A DNA stretch of 64,000 bases from Monomorium pharaonis (GCF_013373865.1 NC_050467.1:5146001-5210000), one strand, 5' to 3'; positions 45,889 through 60,045 are shown, numbered from the stretch's first letter. Numbers and translations are program-made. Notes: generated by a model from the sequence alone, not told the origin.

Positions 45889-48800
45889 GGTCTAGAAATA
45901 CCGAGCGAGTTTTATATCATCGCCACCGATGCAAAATCGCTCGGGCGAGCGGCTACTCGAACGCGAAGTACCCGATCGTCAGCAATTACGAGTCGATCAG
46001 CGGACATAAATATGGATATATGGAGCGTCATAAGAGGCCCGATAACAAGCGATAATGAGTGTCCGTTATTTCACGCGCGATAACACGCGCTACGAATTTA
46101 TTCTCAATAGCTCTAATGAGGCCATTGCACGTCCCCGCAATAGGAGCATCGGTGCCACTTAGAGTCGATTGGTTAGCATTAACCGTGATTAACCCCCGTA
46201 GTCTAATAGGACCTCAAAAGTAACGTGTTACATGCACCGCGAGGGACGTGTCCATTTCCTTTCACACCGAAAGCACATCTATAAATCATATCGTGACCTG
46301 AATTTTGAAGGAAAAAAAAAAAAGACGTGCGAGTCAGCAGGCTAAATATGTATTGGGTTTTTGCTAATCTAGTTTTGATAACTGTGGCGCCACGACACAC
46401 TTTCCCGTATGGAGAACGGACTTCATTTCCACATGGGGAAATAGGTGAATTTTTTCCTTTCTTCGGGCTCTTGAAGTGGGATGATCGTGAATTGGAAATC
46501 GGAACGGGGGGGAATCGCTAATCAGAGGTGGATAATTCGATGCCGGCGATAGGGAAAATTGCGCGAAATCGTGCGATGATATTCCGAAAATTTGCGAATA
46601 TAAACGGCGAAAAAGGATAAACTGGCATGGATTTCGATATAATGAATTGCCACGGAATAATTCGGAATGGAGACGGCTCGTTTCGTTTCCCCGGCTGGCG
46701 TTTCACGCTAGCCGCCGGGCGCTTCGGAGAAATGGTATTTCGGAACGAACGCGATTTCGCGATAACGTATTTTCGGCGGCTGTCCCACTTCGGTGGATGT
46801 CTCGGGGGACTTTTGCGCGTCCCGGCGTCGGCGCCTCGCCTTTCGTCGACCGGATGTAACGTGGCCCTCACGACAGACGTGCACGTACATATACGCCGGT
46901 GCCGTCGTATGCGCGCGATCCCGCTCCGCTTTAACAGCTGCTCGTATTTCACAGCCGCCGCCGCTGACACCTGAAATACCAGAACGTATTTGCCTTCTAA
47001 TTATTAGTTGTACTCCTGAGTTATGACGACGCTGATAAGCCGCGAGAAGAGACGTCGCTCAGAGGCGCATTCGAGCATACGTGCTATTTTCTCGGCGGCG
47101 CAGATTGCGTTAGCTTCCGCTGAACTCTGTTTCCACCTACTCTCGTTCGTTTCTAGTATCCCTGAGAGAGTTAATTTACGCGCGGGGAAATTTTGGTTTT
47201 TTTTTTTTTTTAGGTCTTATCGTAATGTAGGAAATGTAAGGAAACTTTGAAAATATACCTGGAAAATTCTTAAATATAAACCCTTGAATAAATTGATGAA
47301 GAGCGATGTGATTGATGTCTGTCATCGAAGTGTGTATTTCAAATAAAAAGCGTATTGCGCGCTACGATATCTACGAACTTATATTTGTAAAAGATATTTG
47401 TGAAGTGATTATATTAGAACACATTGATACTTCCTTATCAGCATTATCTTGCAGCTGTCAATATCTACTTAATGTCGAAAGCAAAATATCGATATCAAAG
47501 GTATCTCAGAGCGTAAAAAGTAAAGATACTCTACGAAACTTAAGCCTTCTTATCACATTACGTGCTGTACTATTTACATATGATGTATGTAAAGAGAGCA
47601 AGTAGAAACAAGTATTCTCTTTGGAGATAACGCAGAAAAAAACAGTATCGAACATTAATATTAATTTAAAACCAATATATTCTATTTAATAATTATTATT
47701 TTATGTATAAGTAAAAACATATTTTCTATGATAATCTTGCTTGTATATAATTTAATTTTTTTTTTATAAAATTTGATAATTTTTAATTGCATCAAACGAT
47801 ATATTTTTATTTTGATATTATAATACATTTATTTAAAAATACAATATATATAATTATTTTGATAATAATAGTATTATAAATTTTGCTGGAATATATTGTT
47901 ATTTTCTATTCGATATTTCTTCTTCTCGACTTACGAAAATTATTATTGAATAATAAAAATATATTTATCTTAATTGAACTACATGAGAAATTTTCAACAA
48001 ATCGTCTGTTTATTTTTCTCTACAACTAATGGAAATCAGTTGGAATTTTTGAAAATACCGAACCTGTTAAATAACCCAAACAGTTAATGTACATCTGATC
48101 TTTATTAACCAACACCTTCGAAGCGGACAGAAGGTGTTCAGTCGCGTCGAAAGTCCGGACACGTTTCTGATTGAAGCCTGCAGCGCTGGGGAGGACTAAT
48201 CAATATATCGGTTCGCGAGATCGGCGATTCTCGGCGGCTTCGCCGCTCGCGCGGAAGTGTCTTCGCGATTCCGCGCGAGACGCTCGCGCGACGCGGCGCG
48301 TGTTTATTTGCACGTACGCGCAAATATTATCTAACCGCGGCCGGCTTACGAAACTAAGCCGAACGCCAACAGAGTCATATAATGCTGAGCCGTAGGTCGT
48401 CCCCCACCCCCTCCCCCCACTTTCCCTCCACCCTGGCCCCCCGGTCTATGCCGCTGACAGATGGCGCGGGAAAGCCTCCCGCGCGAGAATCAATATTCCT
48501 GCGGTATAAATTCCCGGCCGTATATATACTAACCCGTAACTGCTTGCCCGCCTGTGTGCGGCAAGCGCGCACAAGCGTCCGCACAATCTCCGCCGCGCTC
48601 GTACTACATTCGCTTCTGCGGTAAAGGATTAAATCCGCGGTCCTCCTCTCCCTCTCCAGCCTTGTTCGATCCCCGGTCGCGCCGTATATCGCACGGCCTC
48701 GTAATAGTGATTTTGTAACCGCTCCTTCTCGCCGCGAAAAGTACGCGCGAATTAACCTCCGTGGCCCCCCCGGGGGCTGGGGAGCCCCTATATTACATTA

Positions 48801-50244
48801 TGTTACATTGCACTCTGGTACCGCGCTATTACCGTACGCAAATGTTATACCGCTTGTATTGTGAGAGGCGGATAATACGCAGCCTCGTGACACCGGTGTT
48901 CCGAACTTGCAGAGCGTATCAATAGTAAAAAAAAGTTTCATAGTTTGTTACGTTGTTATATTTGAGAATGTATGTATAAAATTTGAACAGTATTCTTTGA
49001 TTAATTTTCACATACATTAATAAAAGTCTAATAATGAAATTCTTTAACATATTTGTGCAAAAGTTGATTAAGAGTTTTACTTACTCGTTTAAAAGACTGC
49101 AGCAAAATATGATGATTTTAACTGCATGATCTATTATAAGCCAAATATTTCATTGTTTTTTTTTTTTTTTTTCTTTACAACGGTTTTCATGATTGGGTAT
49201 TCATGGCCTAAATTTTTTGTCGTTGAATAGGAAAAAGAATAAACCGAGGTGTGTAGTTTTTTAATTTCGATAACTTTTAACTGTGTGATATCGTAGAACC
49301 AAAATCTTTTTAAGCAATTACTCTGTTTTGCATTTTTATTCGATTCTGTATTTCTAGAAGCATGACACATACATGAATTTTATTAATGCATTTTATTAAT
49401 ACAGTAGCTGAGTAGCCTATTGACCCGTATAAAATTACGAGGTTTAAATGACCAAAAAAGATTTTAAATCACGAGAAAACGCGATTATTCACGTTCTTCC
49501 GTTTTAAAGCCGGGTTTCAAATGTGTTACGCTCGAGATAATGGCTCACGATAGCCGACTAAAAAAACCAGATCGACCACAACAATAAAATTGTATTTCTG
49601 TGTTAAATGCAAATAACTTTAAAATGTAAAATAACATCATTTAGAAAGCGAGCCATGCAAAAATAATAATTACCGTTGCGCAATGTTAATTGTCCGTTCG
49701 TTGAAGTATTTCGAATTAGTCGTGCTTTATCCAATAATGTCTAATAATTAGAGAGCACAATATTTCTACCATTTTTATCACATTATGCGAAAAATCATGT
49801 TCATGCTACATTTATGATTGAGAGTTTGGGTGATTGAAAACGGGCTCCGAATAGCTTTGCGAAAAATCGTTTTACCATTTCCGATTATTTATTAATTAAA
49901 AGAAAAAAGAAATCAAGTCTCGTCGACTTATTTTTTTTTGCGGAAAGCTTTATTTCTGAATACTCAGTGCAATTTCGAAGTTTCTTTAGCGCCGCTGTAA
50001 CAATCGCGAGAAAGAATCGGGCGATTTTCGAACGTTAAATATTTTCTGACGTTTCCCGTTCTCGGGGTCGACAGTAAGTAAACGACCGGGCGACTTTTTG
50101 AAGGCGTGCCGAAGTGCCAGAACAGTTTCAACGGTAATCACCACTCTCTGCCAGCACTTTTCATTGTACCTACCTACCTACCGCATCGTCTCTTCGCGCC
50201 GCTTTGGGAGTTAAGTACGTTGATGTGGAAGTATCGGAGCTCGT

Positions 50245-50299
50245 ACTCTCTTTCTCTCTCTCTCTCTCTCTCTTTTCCTCTCTCTTTCTCTTCTCTTCT
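50245..50299. repeat. (CT)n imperfect microsatellite
   Basis: CT units with TTT interruptions. Confidence 0.85.
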
Positions 50300-50432
50300 C
50301 GCTCCGAATCGTCGAAAACTTTGTTCGCCTCGTACCCTCGTCACGAAAGTTAACCGTTCAACCCCCGGAGCAACCCCTGCTGCTTTCCCCAACTGCCCTT
50401 TCACTCCTTGCTCGTTCCTCACCCCGTATGTA

Positions 50433-50466
50433 TTAGGTTGTTACGGAAGTTCCGGCCGGTTTTTGT
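50433..50466 (+). mobile_element. Possible solitary mariner-like terminal repeat
   Basis: TTAGGTTGTTACGGAAGTTC, preceded by TA, looks like the left terminal repeat of insect mariner elements. I looked for an inverted partner (…CAACCTAA) over the next 1.3 kb and found none; no transposase fragment was recognised. It may be chance or a solo end. Confidence 0.3.
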
Positions 50467-51199
50467 GCAGTAACAATCGCATCTGCGGATCCAACGGCTG
50501 CAGAACTCGGGGGAATAGTCTCGAGATAAATCTGACAATGCGACGAATCATCGTTTCGATGATCCAAGGCCTCAGAATGCTACAATTACGAGGCAATTTT
50601 GATGGATCACTTTTTGGCGAAAACACATTTTGGGGAAACATATAACCATTGTTTTCTCTTTTGTCTATTTATTTTTGTTCATAAAAAACATAAGAAAAAG
50701 CAATATGGTTATATTCGAGCAAAAAGTTCGATGTTTGCAATTGACTTGGAGGGAAAGAAATGTCAATATTTTAATTAACAATTATTAACAGTTATAATTA
50801 ACAATTTATTAACATTTTATTTAATTTTAATTAATACCAACTGATGACTAGTCAATGGATTGTTCTTTTCAAAAAGTTAACACGATAAAACAAGCATAGG
50901 ACATATGAAATTCATAAATAAAGACATAAATACACGAGAAATGTGGCGTTTGCACGAGAATTGAGTGTCATTTAGCTGAAATTCCAATGATTTGCTCCAT
51001 GATCTGCATTACAAAGTTAATAGTAAAATGATGTAATATTAGATTACTCTATCGTGGCGATTAATAATTGAGCTCGATAGTCGATAATTCGCGTGGTACT
51101 ATAAATGCGCCGTAGCTCCGTCATTCGCTTTGCCTCTTCAATTATGCCTTATACTCTTTTTCCCCAAGCACCCTGGAATTATTTCCCATCGATCGACGT

Positions 51200-51510
51200 T
51201 ATATCACAGCGTTGCGCCGCTATTAGAATATCTACATCTGGCATAACGTTGGTGGAGAAGTAGACCAAATAAATGGCCGATCGCCGACGCAGTTACCGAA
51301 CTTTTACCGATACTTTCGCACGTCGAATCTGCCGCTTTTGAACTTTGCGGTTGGAAGACTCGGCGAGATAATAGAATTTACCGAATCCGATGGCCGGCTG
51401 GCCATTTCCAATTCCGAGCGACACAGTTACGCTATCGACCGGCATCGCAGCGTTATACCATTAGAATATCTACATCTAGTTTGTTCGCAAAGTAGTAGAA
51501 CCTGCCGCGA
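51200..51510. repeat. Diverged tandem duplication, offset about 241 bp
   Basis: CAGCGTTGCGCCGC then TATTAGAATATCTACATCTGG (from 51207) recurs as CAGCGTTATACC then ATTAGAATATCTACATCTAG (from 51448), each followed by an AAGTAG(T)AG(A)ACC-like segment. The intervening DNA is CpG-rich and non-coding. Confidence 0.6.
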
Positions 51511-51983
51511 TACTATCGCGGCATTATACTGCTATTAATTCTAACAGCATACAGAATGCATGGTAATCGGCCGGTATAGACCAAAGAAATATTGATTTCT
51601 CGTCACTGTAATAAAAACGTACACACTACCAGTTTTAAACGATAAATAGCTAAAATAGAGCAAAATGGTTCTGTGTGATTAACGGCTGACTAATGCCTCT
51701 ATTATTTATCAAGTAATGTATCGTATGTCCAATACATTTCGAAGTAATTATGACAGATTGTCGGTATTTGTAGATATAATTATTTCAGATATAATTTTGT
51801 AAAATTTTTATACGCAAAAATAAGATTCTTCGGAGGAAGCTTAATTTAATGAATCGACTTATTCTGTAAAAATAATATTTTGTAACAAAATATTACATAT
51901 TACTTATTTGCACAACGATGTAACTGAAAAATGGTTATTTGTTAATTGTCTACAAAAAGAGGATTTTGATAAGAATTCGATAT

Positions 51984-52190
51984 ACTGCACTGAAAAAAAA
52001 AGTAATATATTCAATAAGATATGTTATTGTGGGCTGCCAATTACAAATATACTCAATACAATAATATATGCTATTGCAGTATCAACATTGTACTTGCATT
52101 AATAGCAAATATTATTGTATTGAGTATTTTATATGTAGTTGGTAGCCCGCAATCACATGTTATTGGCTACATTACATTTTTTTTCTGTAT
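51984..52190. mobile_element. Diverged foldback MITE, about 205 bp
   Basis: Left arm (from about 51988, CACTGAAAAAAAAAG) and right arm (to about 52189) are inverted copies over roughly 85 bases. The best matches are ACTCAATACAATAATAT near the centre and GTGGGCTGCCAATTAC versus GCGGGCTACCAACTAC. The arms are more diverged than those of the 24257 element, so this copy is probably older. The ends resemble the CACTGAGAAAAA termini seen at 11991, 39809 and 45283. Confidence 0.75.
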
Positions 52191-52652
52191 GAGAGAAAAG
52201 TTAACGATACTTTTATTTCTCTGAAATCAGTAAGCCAAATCGTTACGCTAAAATCGGATTTAAAAATAAAATTTTAATGTGTGAGAGAGAAAGAGGGAGA
52301 GAGATTTAAAATATTTAAATTGAAAAATGTTATTATTTGAATTATGTTACAGTTATTGTTGTAGCGAACAATCGACCTTAAATTCATTTACAGAATACAA
52401 AATTATAAAGAAACTAAATATAATTTTCCAGGTAAAAATGTTCGGAATTTGCTCTTTGTTTCCTTTATTATTTTTTACTTTTTTATTTTTGCTTCCTTAT
52501 TACAGTATGTTTCAATATTTAAATGAAAATATCCTATATTCTTTTTATTTTTAAATTAAATGACATGTTTTATCGACATAAATTTTCTTTTTATTGGAAC
52601 TCAATTTTTTATATATAGTCATATCTTCTGATTTTCTATTCCGCAATTAGCA

Positions 52653-52653
52653 A

Positions 52654-52713
<60 letters not shown>

Positions 52714-52723
52714 TCTCTCTCTC
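52653..52723. repeat. (CT)n microsatellite, about 70 bases
   Basis: Long CT run with a few TTT interruptions at each end. Confidence 0.92.
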
Positions 52724-53475
52724 CATATCTGGTTTATCCATGTAGTAAGTAGAACGCGCATGATCGCCTTGGGTGGTTTCAGTATCATTTCTCTAATGTT
52801 CATTCAGAGGCAGTGGATCGTTTATCAACTGGCTAATTAATCGATAGGATAGTCTGAAAAATTTACCCGCCTGTTATATTTTCTTTATCCATTGCATATA
52901 AACCATTTGCAGTGACAGGGACGGGCATTGTATTTCTATTCTTTGTTGCTTATTTTACTCTTTCGTTCTCTCTATCGGTATTTCATTTGTAATTTACAAT
53001 CTATACATTGTAACATATAATATGTGACATATGACAGCTATTCATTTCTTTTATAAGTAGACGTCGTTGCAGATATCAATATAACTTATCTAAAAATTTT
53101 CTGCAAAAAAGTTGTATAATCTTCATTAATATTAAAAAAATTTTTTTTCAAATATTTATAATATTTATTTTCATGCATCTCTTATTTCTATTTTATTTTT
53201 ATTTTATCCTTTTATTTTATATTTATTTATCTACGTAAATATTATATAATATTAAGTTATCTGACTCATAAAAATAAGTATTATGAACATTTTTTTTAGA
53301 TTGTAATGTATTATACAATTTTTTTACTTTTACTCTTGTAAAAAGTTTTCTGAAAGTTTCATAAACATAAAAAACGTCCGTTTCAGAGAAACGTCTCTTT
53401 TTCTATACATAGAATTTGTAATACTGAAAAAAATTAATCGGTCGGCAAAACAAAATTTACATGCGATTGTATCTG

Positions 53476-53495
53476 CGAGAGAGAGAGAGAGAGAG
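53476..53495. repeat. (GA)n microsatellite
   Basis: About ten GA units. Confidence 0.8.
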
Positions 53496-55703
53496 CTGTT
53501 AAAACGCCATGCGATCGACGTTGACATATTCAGCACATTTATATTGCCGTTTTACGATGCGCGCGTGTGCAACTCGCGACGCGACCCCGACACTTCTTTT
53601 ATCGTGTTATTGTTTAGTTTCATTATCGGCCGATACGCACCGCTTAATTGCGGAAAAATTGCTGCTGCATATCACGCTTTACGAGCCCCGCCACCGAGCG
53701 TCCACCGTCTGATCGTTGTTATAAAGTCGCCCGGGCGTTAACGATCGCGGCAATTTATTGCTTAACGCCGGCGAGATAACGCAAATAGAGACACGCTCGA
53801 GCGTGACGAGTGAGCTAACCGGATAATTAGAGTATCGATACTTGGGAATTCAGGCTGCGAGTCGGACGAGTCGTCGGCCGACTTTTACAAGCGTTCGCCT
53901 TGGCTTTTCCAGACGGACGACGATGCTAAACGTCGACTAATAGCACAGTCGTGCTCGAATTTATCGCCGGCTATCGACACTATAATACTCTAATAATTTA
54001 ATTTATTAGTCACAAAAAGAGCGCACAATTTCGATATTATAGATTATAGAATGTTCGAAAACAAGGTTAGACATATAACTAAGAATATTTTTTGCTTGTA
54101 GTTTCTCATAAATAAATATGTGTACAATTTATCTTGACTTAATTTCTATGTAAAATTGATTCTTTTATTATCGTATAGATTTATATTTGTTAATAAGAAA
54201 TTTCTTCTAGGAAATGCATTTTCATTTTTAAGGTGTGTGTTTATACGGAATACTTTGTTACGAGTAAATATTTGGGTTAACATTAAAATAACTTTTCGAT
54301 AAAAATTACGCCGTGCAATGCATCGAGAATTTTTACCGCTTTGCACGCATCTGTACGAGACTAATTAGTCAACTTTTTTTAACGGCAAAAGTTACATCGC
54401 ACACCTGCAGTGATTTAATGAGTTTGGACATTCAGCTGTGCTTTCAAAATTTATTTTGCGAGCGCTATTGCATGTTACGGCTAAAACTCGTTGCTTTTCA
54501 CTAATCTTTCACATTTGTTAGTTATTTTACATTTTGATTACTGTATACTTTATAATCTTGTTAATATAAGATTTAATCACATTTGTGCTGTCTATATTGC
54601 AAGGATGAATAATCTTTGAAAGTACATAAAAATATTTTAACGCGGAATATACAAAAGATTTTTGGTATGTTTTTATTTTTATTTATTTTTATTTATTTAA
54701 AAACTTGAAAAAACTGAACGCTTGGATTATGTATATCTCATATAATATGTGATAAAATCTGAGAAAGTAATTTAAAACCGAATAAATATTAAAATATTAT
54801 TAAAATGTTTTATATAACTTCAAATAATTTTTTTATGATTAAAAATTCTTTTATACACCAGTTCTTTATTTTCTATAAAAATTTCTCTTAATACCTCATT
54901 TTTCTTCGCTACGGAAATTTTTCTGAATTTCCAAGTTTTCTTCTGAAACATTTTTATAAGGATACGATGAATATATTCCACATTATCAGATACTTCAAGG
55001 CAAACTATGATGGACGAGGGTAAGAGCAACCGAAAGAGTCACGAGATCCACTAGACTCCGGTATGCACTTAATGATTTTAGGAGGAGGAACGTAATTTAA
55101 AACAGAAGTTGGGTAACTTTAACTTAAGAGAGGAGTGTATGACTAAAATTTCGGATTACTGATAGTGTGTTATTGAGGAAAGTTCGATAATTTTCTTTCC
55201 AAACAAAACTATAAAAAAAGTATCCTTCCTGGCAATATTTTAGACGACTTCTGCGATTCTATCTATCTTTTCTATCGTGTAACTTGCGCAGTTCTCGCTG
55301 ACTCACACATTTCGATACTACAGACAACTATCGCGGAAAATATATTCATCATTTTAAATTAAAAATTTTAAATTATTACGACGATTTCTCTTCGCGTTCC
55401 AGAAATGTGATGATTTTTCTGAAAAAAATATTCCCGTTTATATTCGTACAAACTACGTCCAGTGGAATGTTCGACCAAGTCAGACTGGGTGAAAATAATT
55501 CTCGATTTAATTTGCATTCTTTCTATGTCTGCATTGTTCATTACTTTTTACATCTTTCATATATTTTACGCTGAAAGTTAGCAACTCTGCTTTTTAACGT
55601 TGTCGCGGATTTTACATCACCTTTTCAAGATACTCTCGATGTGAAAAAGTGTTCTTGAAAAGCCATCTTTTACGTCATTAAATACACGGCGTAAGAAAAG
55701 GGA

Positions 55704-55724
55704 GATATATATATATATATATAT
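55704..55724. repeat. (TA)n microsatellite
   Basis: About ten AT units. Confidence 0.8.
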
Positions 55725-58700
55725 CTGCAAGAGCGAATTGCGATGTACGTAATCTCATCTTTGGACAGAAAATTCCCTCGGGCGGCGCGTATAAAGGGGT
55801 CCATAACCACACACAGCCTGCTTACCGGATCACGAATGAGAGCAACACAACCCGGCTCTGTTTCCAGAATGCCTTGTGGATAGACAGGTACGCGTGTAGA
55901 ATCGTGTGTCAGACCGCGTTGTAATTGGCTTAATATCTTATCGGATAACAAGCGCGCGCGCACGCCTCGTTCGATAAACCGGACGTGTGGGGGCAAGAAA
56001 CACATCGATCGACGTTTAATCTTTGCCTTCACGCCGCCGATAGAAAGTGATATTGCATCGCGATAAAAGGAGACACGACGTGAGAAACGCCTCGAGAGTA
56101 ATTAGGAATAATCACACTTCGATAACGCATTTCTTTTTCACCTTCGGCTGCTCGCGGCGCATTTGCCTGTTATTTGATGTTGATTTCCAAACTTCAGTTT
56201 GTCGCGTATGTAAAAAAGGTTTCAAGAATTCTGTCGTTTAGTCTCAAGCCTAGCTCAAGGCTCACTTTAAATTAATTAGGAAAAAAAAAAGATTGTTATA
56301 CACTTGTTCGCATCTCCGCAGTACAAATCGTCAAATGTCCTTTCTGATTGATGATGGTCACGCGATTTTTTAAGAAGACGTAATTTCCGTCTCGAACACG
56401 TCCGTTATCGATCAACAAAAATCGATTGCAACACATGTGAGAGAAACGCACATCTTCGCGTATACAAGCGATGGCTTTCGGCGCGATCTCTCGTGAGGCC
56501 TTGGAGCTCGACCAAGTGAAAAGCCGACATGCACTGCTCCTCTCTCGCTTCTCCCTTTCTCCCCGTCTTAAAGAATAAGACGCGGATATCTCGAGGAGTC
56601 TCAATTATCCCGCGCATCGTAACACGCTCGAGCGTCACCTTGATTCGTCGAATCTTTATACTCCGCTAATAACGCACGTCTCTTTATCACCGTCCGAATC
56701 TTCTCGCTATAATTACGATCGTTAATGTCGCGTCTCGTTAGAGCTATCGTTCCCGTCGCGTCATGGAATCGCGGCGATTTCTCGCATCCGTCTTTGTCCT
56801 CCGAAAGATAAAAAGATGCATCCTTCATCGCGGTTCTTGTCGACCCGTAAGTAGGCGCGTGACTTGATGTTTGTGTTTTTTTTTTTGCAAGTAATTATAA
56901 ATTAAGAAACATTTTAAAGATAATAATGATTTTCAAACATTAGAAATTAAGAGAAATTTTATATTTATTGCTCATAATTTATTTAAGTAATAAAATTACA
57001 GCTTGGATTTGGGTTAAACCCACACGCGAACGCTCGCAGGATAAGAAAGTACGATGGAAGTTATAAGCGTGTGTCATTTTATTTCAAAAATATCGCAAGT
57101 CATTTGATTGTAATTTTCTTATATACTTATATAACAGAGAGACATTATCAGGCAATAATATGTTAACAGAGTCCTGTTTCGGTTATCGTGAGATGATATC
57201 GATTTTTCTGTAATTACGTTATTATTACTTATTTGTTCTTAATTGCATTGTTTTGCCGCTTAGGACGGCTTCCTATTCTGTGCTGCTATAATGCAGTAAT
57301 AATATTATCGAAATTTGTTTTCTAGAAGAGGTGAGGTTTATAATAAGGGACGCTTCTCTTCTATAATTAATCATTATTCAATTAGCGTAACAAGCTTCTG
57401 AAGATCACTTGCAGGATTATCTCGGATGAGAAGGTTTATGCAAACATATATGACTTTTCTTTGGCTTCGTTGTGTATCATTTAAGACAAACTGGTTTCGC
57501 GTTTGCGACACGAGAGGTCTCGGTAATAAGCAGATGTGACTACGGTTGAATCTCTTCGTTGTATATTTTAATTCACATCCCGCCATCGCGATCTCTTCTC
57601 CTATCTCGTCGCATCGCCGATTCGGTTTATAATATGGCTGAACTGCAAAATTTCACGCGAGGGAGATGCCGTAAGTCGGAAACTCGCGGAGCCGCGCGTG
57701 TCGTAATCGAAGGAAAGAAACGACATGGGAACGCGCGCGACCATTCGCGATGTTTAACATGCACGAGACATAATTTCCAAGCTGGAACACGTGAGCGTGC
57801 ACGTCGGGTCGCCGGCAAGGGAGTGAGTCGGTCAGACTCGGAAAACGTGTTATTCAAATGAGGGACTCGCAATAAAAACGGCAGGTCGTAATGAAATGAC
57901 ACATTGAATAAACCGAGTTTAAAGCTTGTCCTCTTTTCCCTTGTGTTACTGCTAATATTTCCCTGCTTTGACATTGCCGGACTGAATATTAAGTTCCCCC
58001 GCGTTTCCATTTATGGGTTTTTCTGTCAGCCTGGGAGAACAGACTTTTTCATCATCGTCGGATGAAACGCTTTTTTTTTTTACACTTGTCCTAAATTGTG
58101 TTAGGTCTGTTTTAACACACAAATAAAAATATTTTACAAATATTTGATAAAAATGATAGACGGCTCACGAATTTACATTTTACTTTGTTAATAATTGATA
58201 TTTTAAATAGAAAACTTAACGATTACATTTGGTCGATTAAAAGTTGTTATTTAATCGATTCTAGACTCAAAGTTGTGAAATATATATTACTTTAAATGTT
58301 ATTTATAAAAATGTGACGACACTGCATCACAGATTGAAGAGAAATAAAGTAATTTCTTTATAAAAATAGACAAACGCAGTGTTTTGTTATAAAATGATAT
58401 ATTTATTTAAAAAAAAAACATCGCAGAATTTATACAAGAGTATATATGTATATATGCACATGTAACTTCTTTCATATAGTTTGCAGTACTGAAAATTTAT
58501 AATAAATATAATGTAAATTATAAATTAAAAGTACAACTTACCGAACAACTACTTCGAAAAACTTTGAAAAAGAAATAATTACATCTGTCAAGGCACGCTA
58601 CACATCAGCAAACTCTCACGTTATTATTTAACTTTGCACAACTTGAAATGCGTACAACTAAATGAAGTGTTAATAACAAAAATAACAAAAAACACTCAAG

Positions 58701-59389
58701 TGTATATTTTCGCACGATAATGCGTCCAAATTGAAAAAGAGCGAGAAAGTATGTGTAATTAAATGTTGAGTGTAGATTGATAAAATTTTCGAAATGCAAA
58801 AGTAAGTACTCTATACAAGGAGAAAATTTTATAGTAAAGATTAATATGTACGATAGTAGCTGTGAAGCATGAGAAGAAATTTCAGAGAATTATATCATAA
58901 ATAGTATAAATACTATAGTAATTTAATGAAAAACATAATGAAAATTTTCATAATTCCTTCGTCCGCGCTTACTATTCACAATAGTAATTTTTACTACAAG
59001 CATCTCAACGCGTAACAAATGTCGGCTTTTATGTATAATATGTTTCGGCAAGTAGCGCCACTGTATAACAGCAGAGACTAAATAAATGATTCCATAAAGT
59101 ATTGACTAGAATTCGTCACCTATAGTAACGGAGATCATTTACAGATGGCCTGTGTACCACCTTCTCCTCTAACAGTCTAACAGATAAAACCTTTATCGGT
59201 GTCGCTGCCAAACTTCGTGCGGCATACGAGGAGCACGTTCGCGGATGCCTCTTTCGTCGGGGGATTAAAATGGAATGAACGATAATAAATCTCGTGCGTG
59301 GCGCGAGATGGCTTATCTCGTCGGCGTGTCGGATGAGCCGCGGCGATACGGGGGGGATGGTCCTTCCTCGCGTATATTGCGTGCGCGTC

Positions 59390-59410
59390 CTCTCTCTCTC
59401 TCTCTCTCTC
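59390..59410. repeat. (CT)n microsatellite
   Basis: About ten CT units. Confidence 0.8.
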
Positions 59411-60026
59411 GTAAGGCAAACAAATGCCCAATCGTTGCCGGAGCCCGCGCGCGGCGTCAAATTAGTTTCGTCGCGCAGCGGAGTTAATATCGATCTATCG
59501 CCGGGGTAGTAAGTCGTTCATATTGTCGGAGCTTTCGGAGCACCGCTCCGTAGTGCGCGGGAGTTATCGCGACTTAGCGGAAGCGCGGAGTTATAATCCC
59601 ACTCCGTCCTTCGCGCCCCAAGAAACCCCGGTAATCCTCCATCCGGGGATTACCGCCTCCGAAGCACTTACGGCGATTAGTTACAGCGGAATGCAACGGG
59701 GGTCCCTGGCGGAAAGTGGGATCCGCATCCGGTGTGCATAGCGAAGTGCGGTAATGGCGCCTAATAGAGTCCTCCAACTGGCGAGACAAGGCCAAAGAGA
59801 CAAAGAAACGCGCCGGGGGGCGCTTTTTCCTGATGATTCGTTTGCCTTCTTACCGAGGCACGCAACGCAAGGATTGAAACAAGGTGTACCCCGTATTTCT
59901 TGTCGATTAGCTGTACGGAAGGATTGAGTAATTTTCTCGAGCTACGCTCGGGATGATATAATTTCGCGAATTATCTCTCGAGGATCGCTAGAGCAAATAA
60001 GAGCCCAACGTGCTTCCTTTTGTTTA

Positions 60027-60045
60027 CTCTCTCTCTCTCTCTCTT
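60027..60045. repeat. (CT)n microsatellite
   Basis: About nine CT units; further pyrimidine-rich sequence at 60180-60240. Confidence 0.8.

Larger units (their letters stand above)
45889..51199. other. sbb intron, mixed
   Basis: CpG-rich at 45890-47200 and 48120-48900; AT-rich at 47220-48070 and 48900-49990. Frames at 46518-46974 on both strands look protein-like only because of low stop density. Contains CT repeats near 50245, the possible mariner end at 50433, and an inverted pair around TATAACCA at 50640/50705. Confidence 0.55.
51511..56870. other. sbb intron, mostly AT-rich
   Basis: Apart from the foldback at 51984 and microsatellites, AT-rich low-complexity sequence (TTTTATTTTTATTTTATCC-type near 53180-53230; similar near 54670-54700). 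CpG-rich islands at 53500-53990 and 55660-56870. No gene recognised. Confidence 0.55.

Noticed and set aside
46518..46974. Opposed 150- and 115-codon ORFs
   Set aside because: Both strands open together, no family similarity; composition artefact.
48661..48680. GTTCGATCCCCGG, B-box-like
   Set aside because: T-stem does not pair; no tRNA fold.
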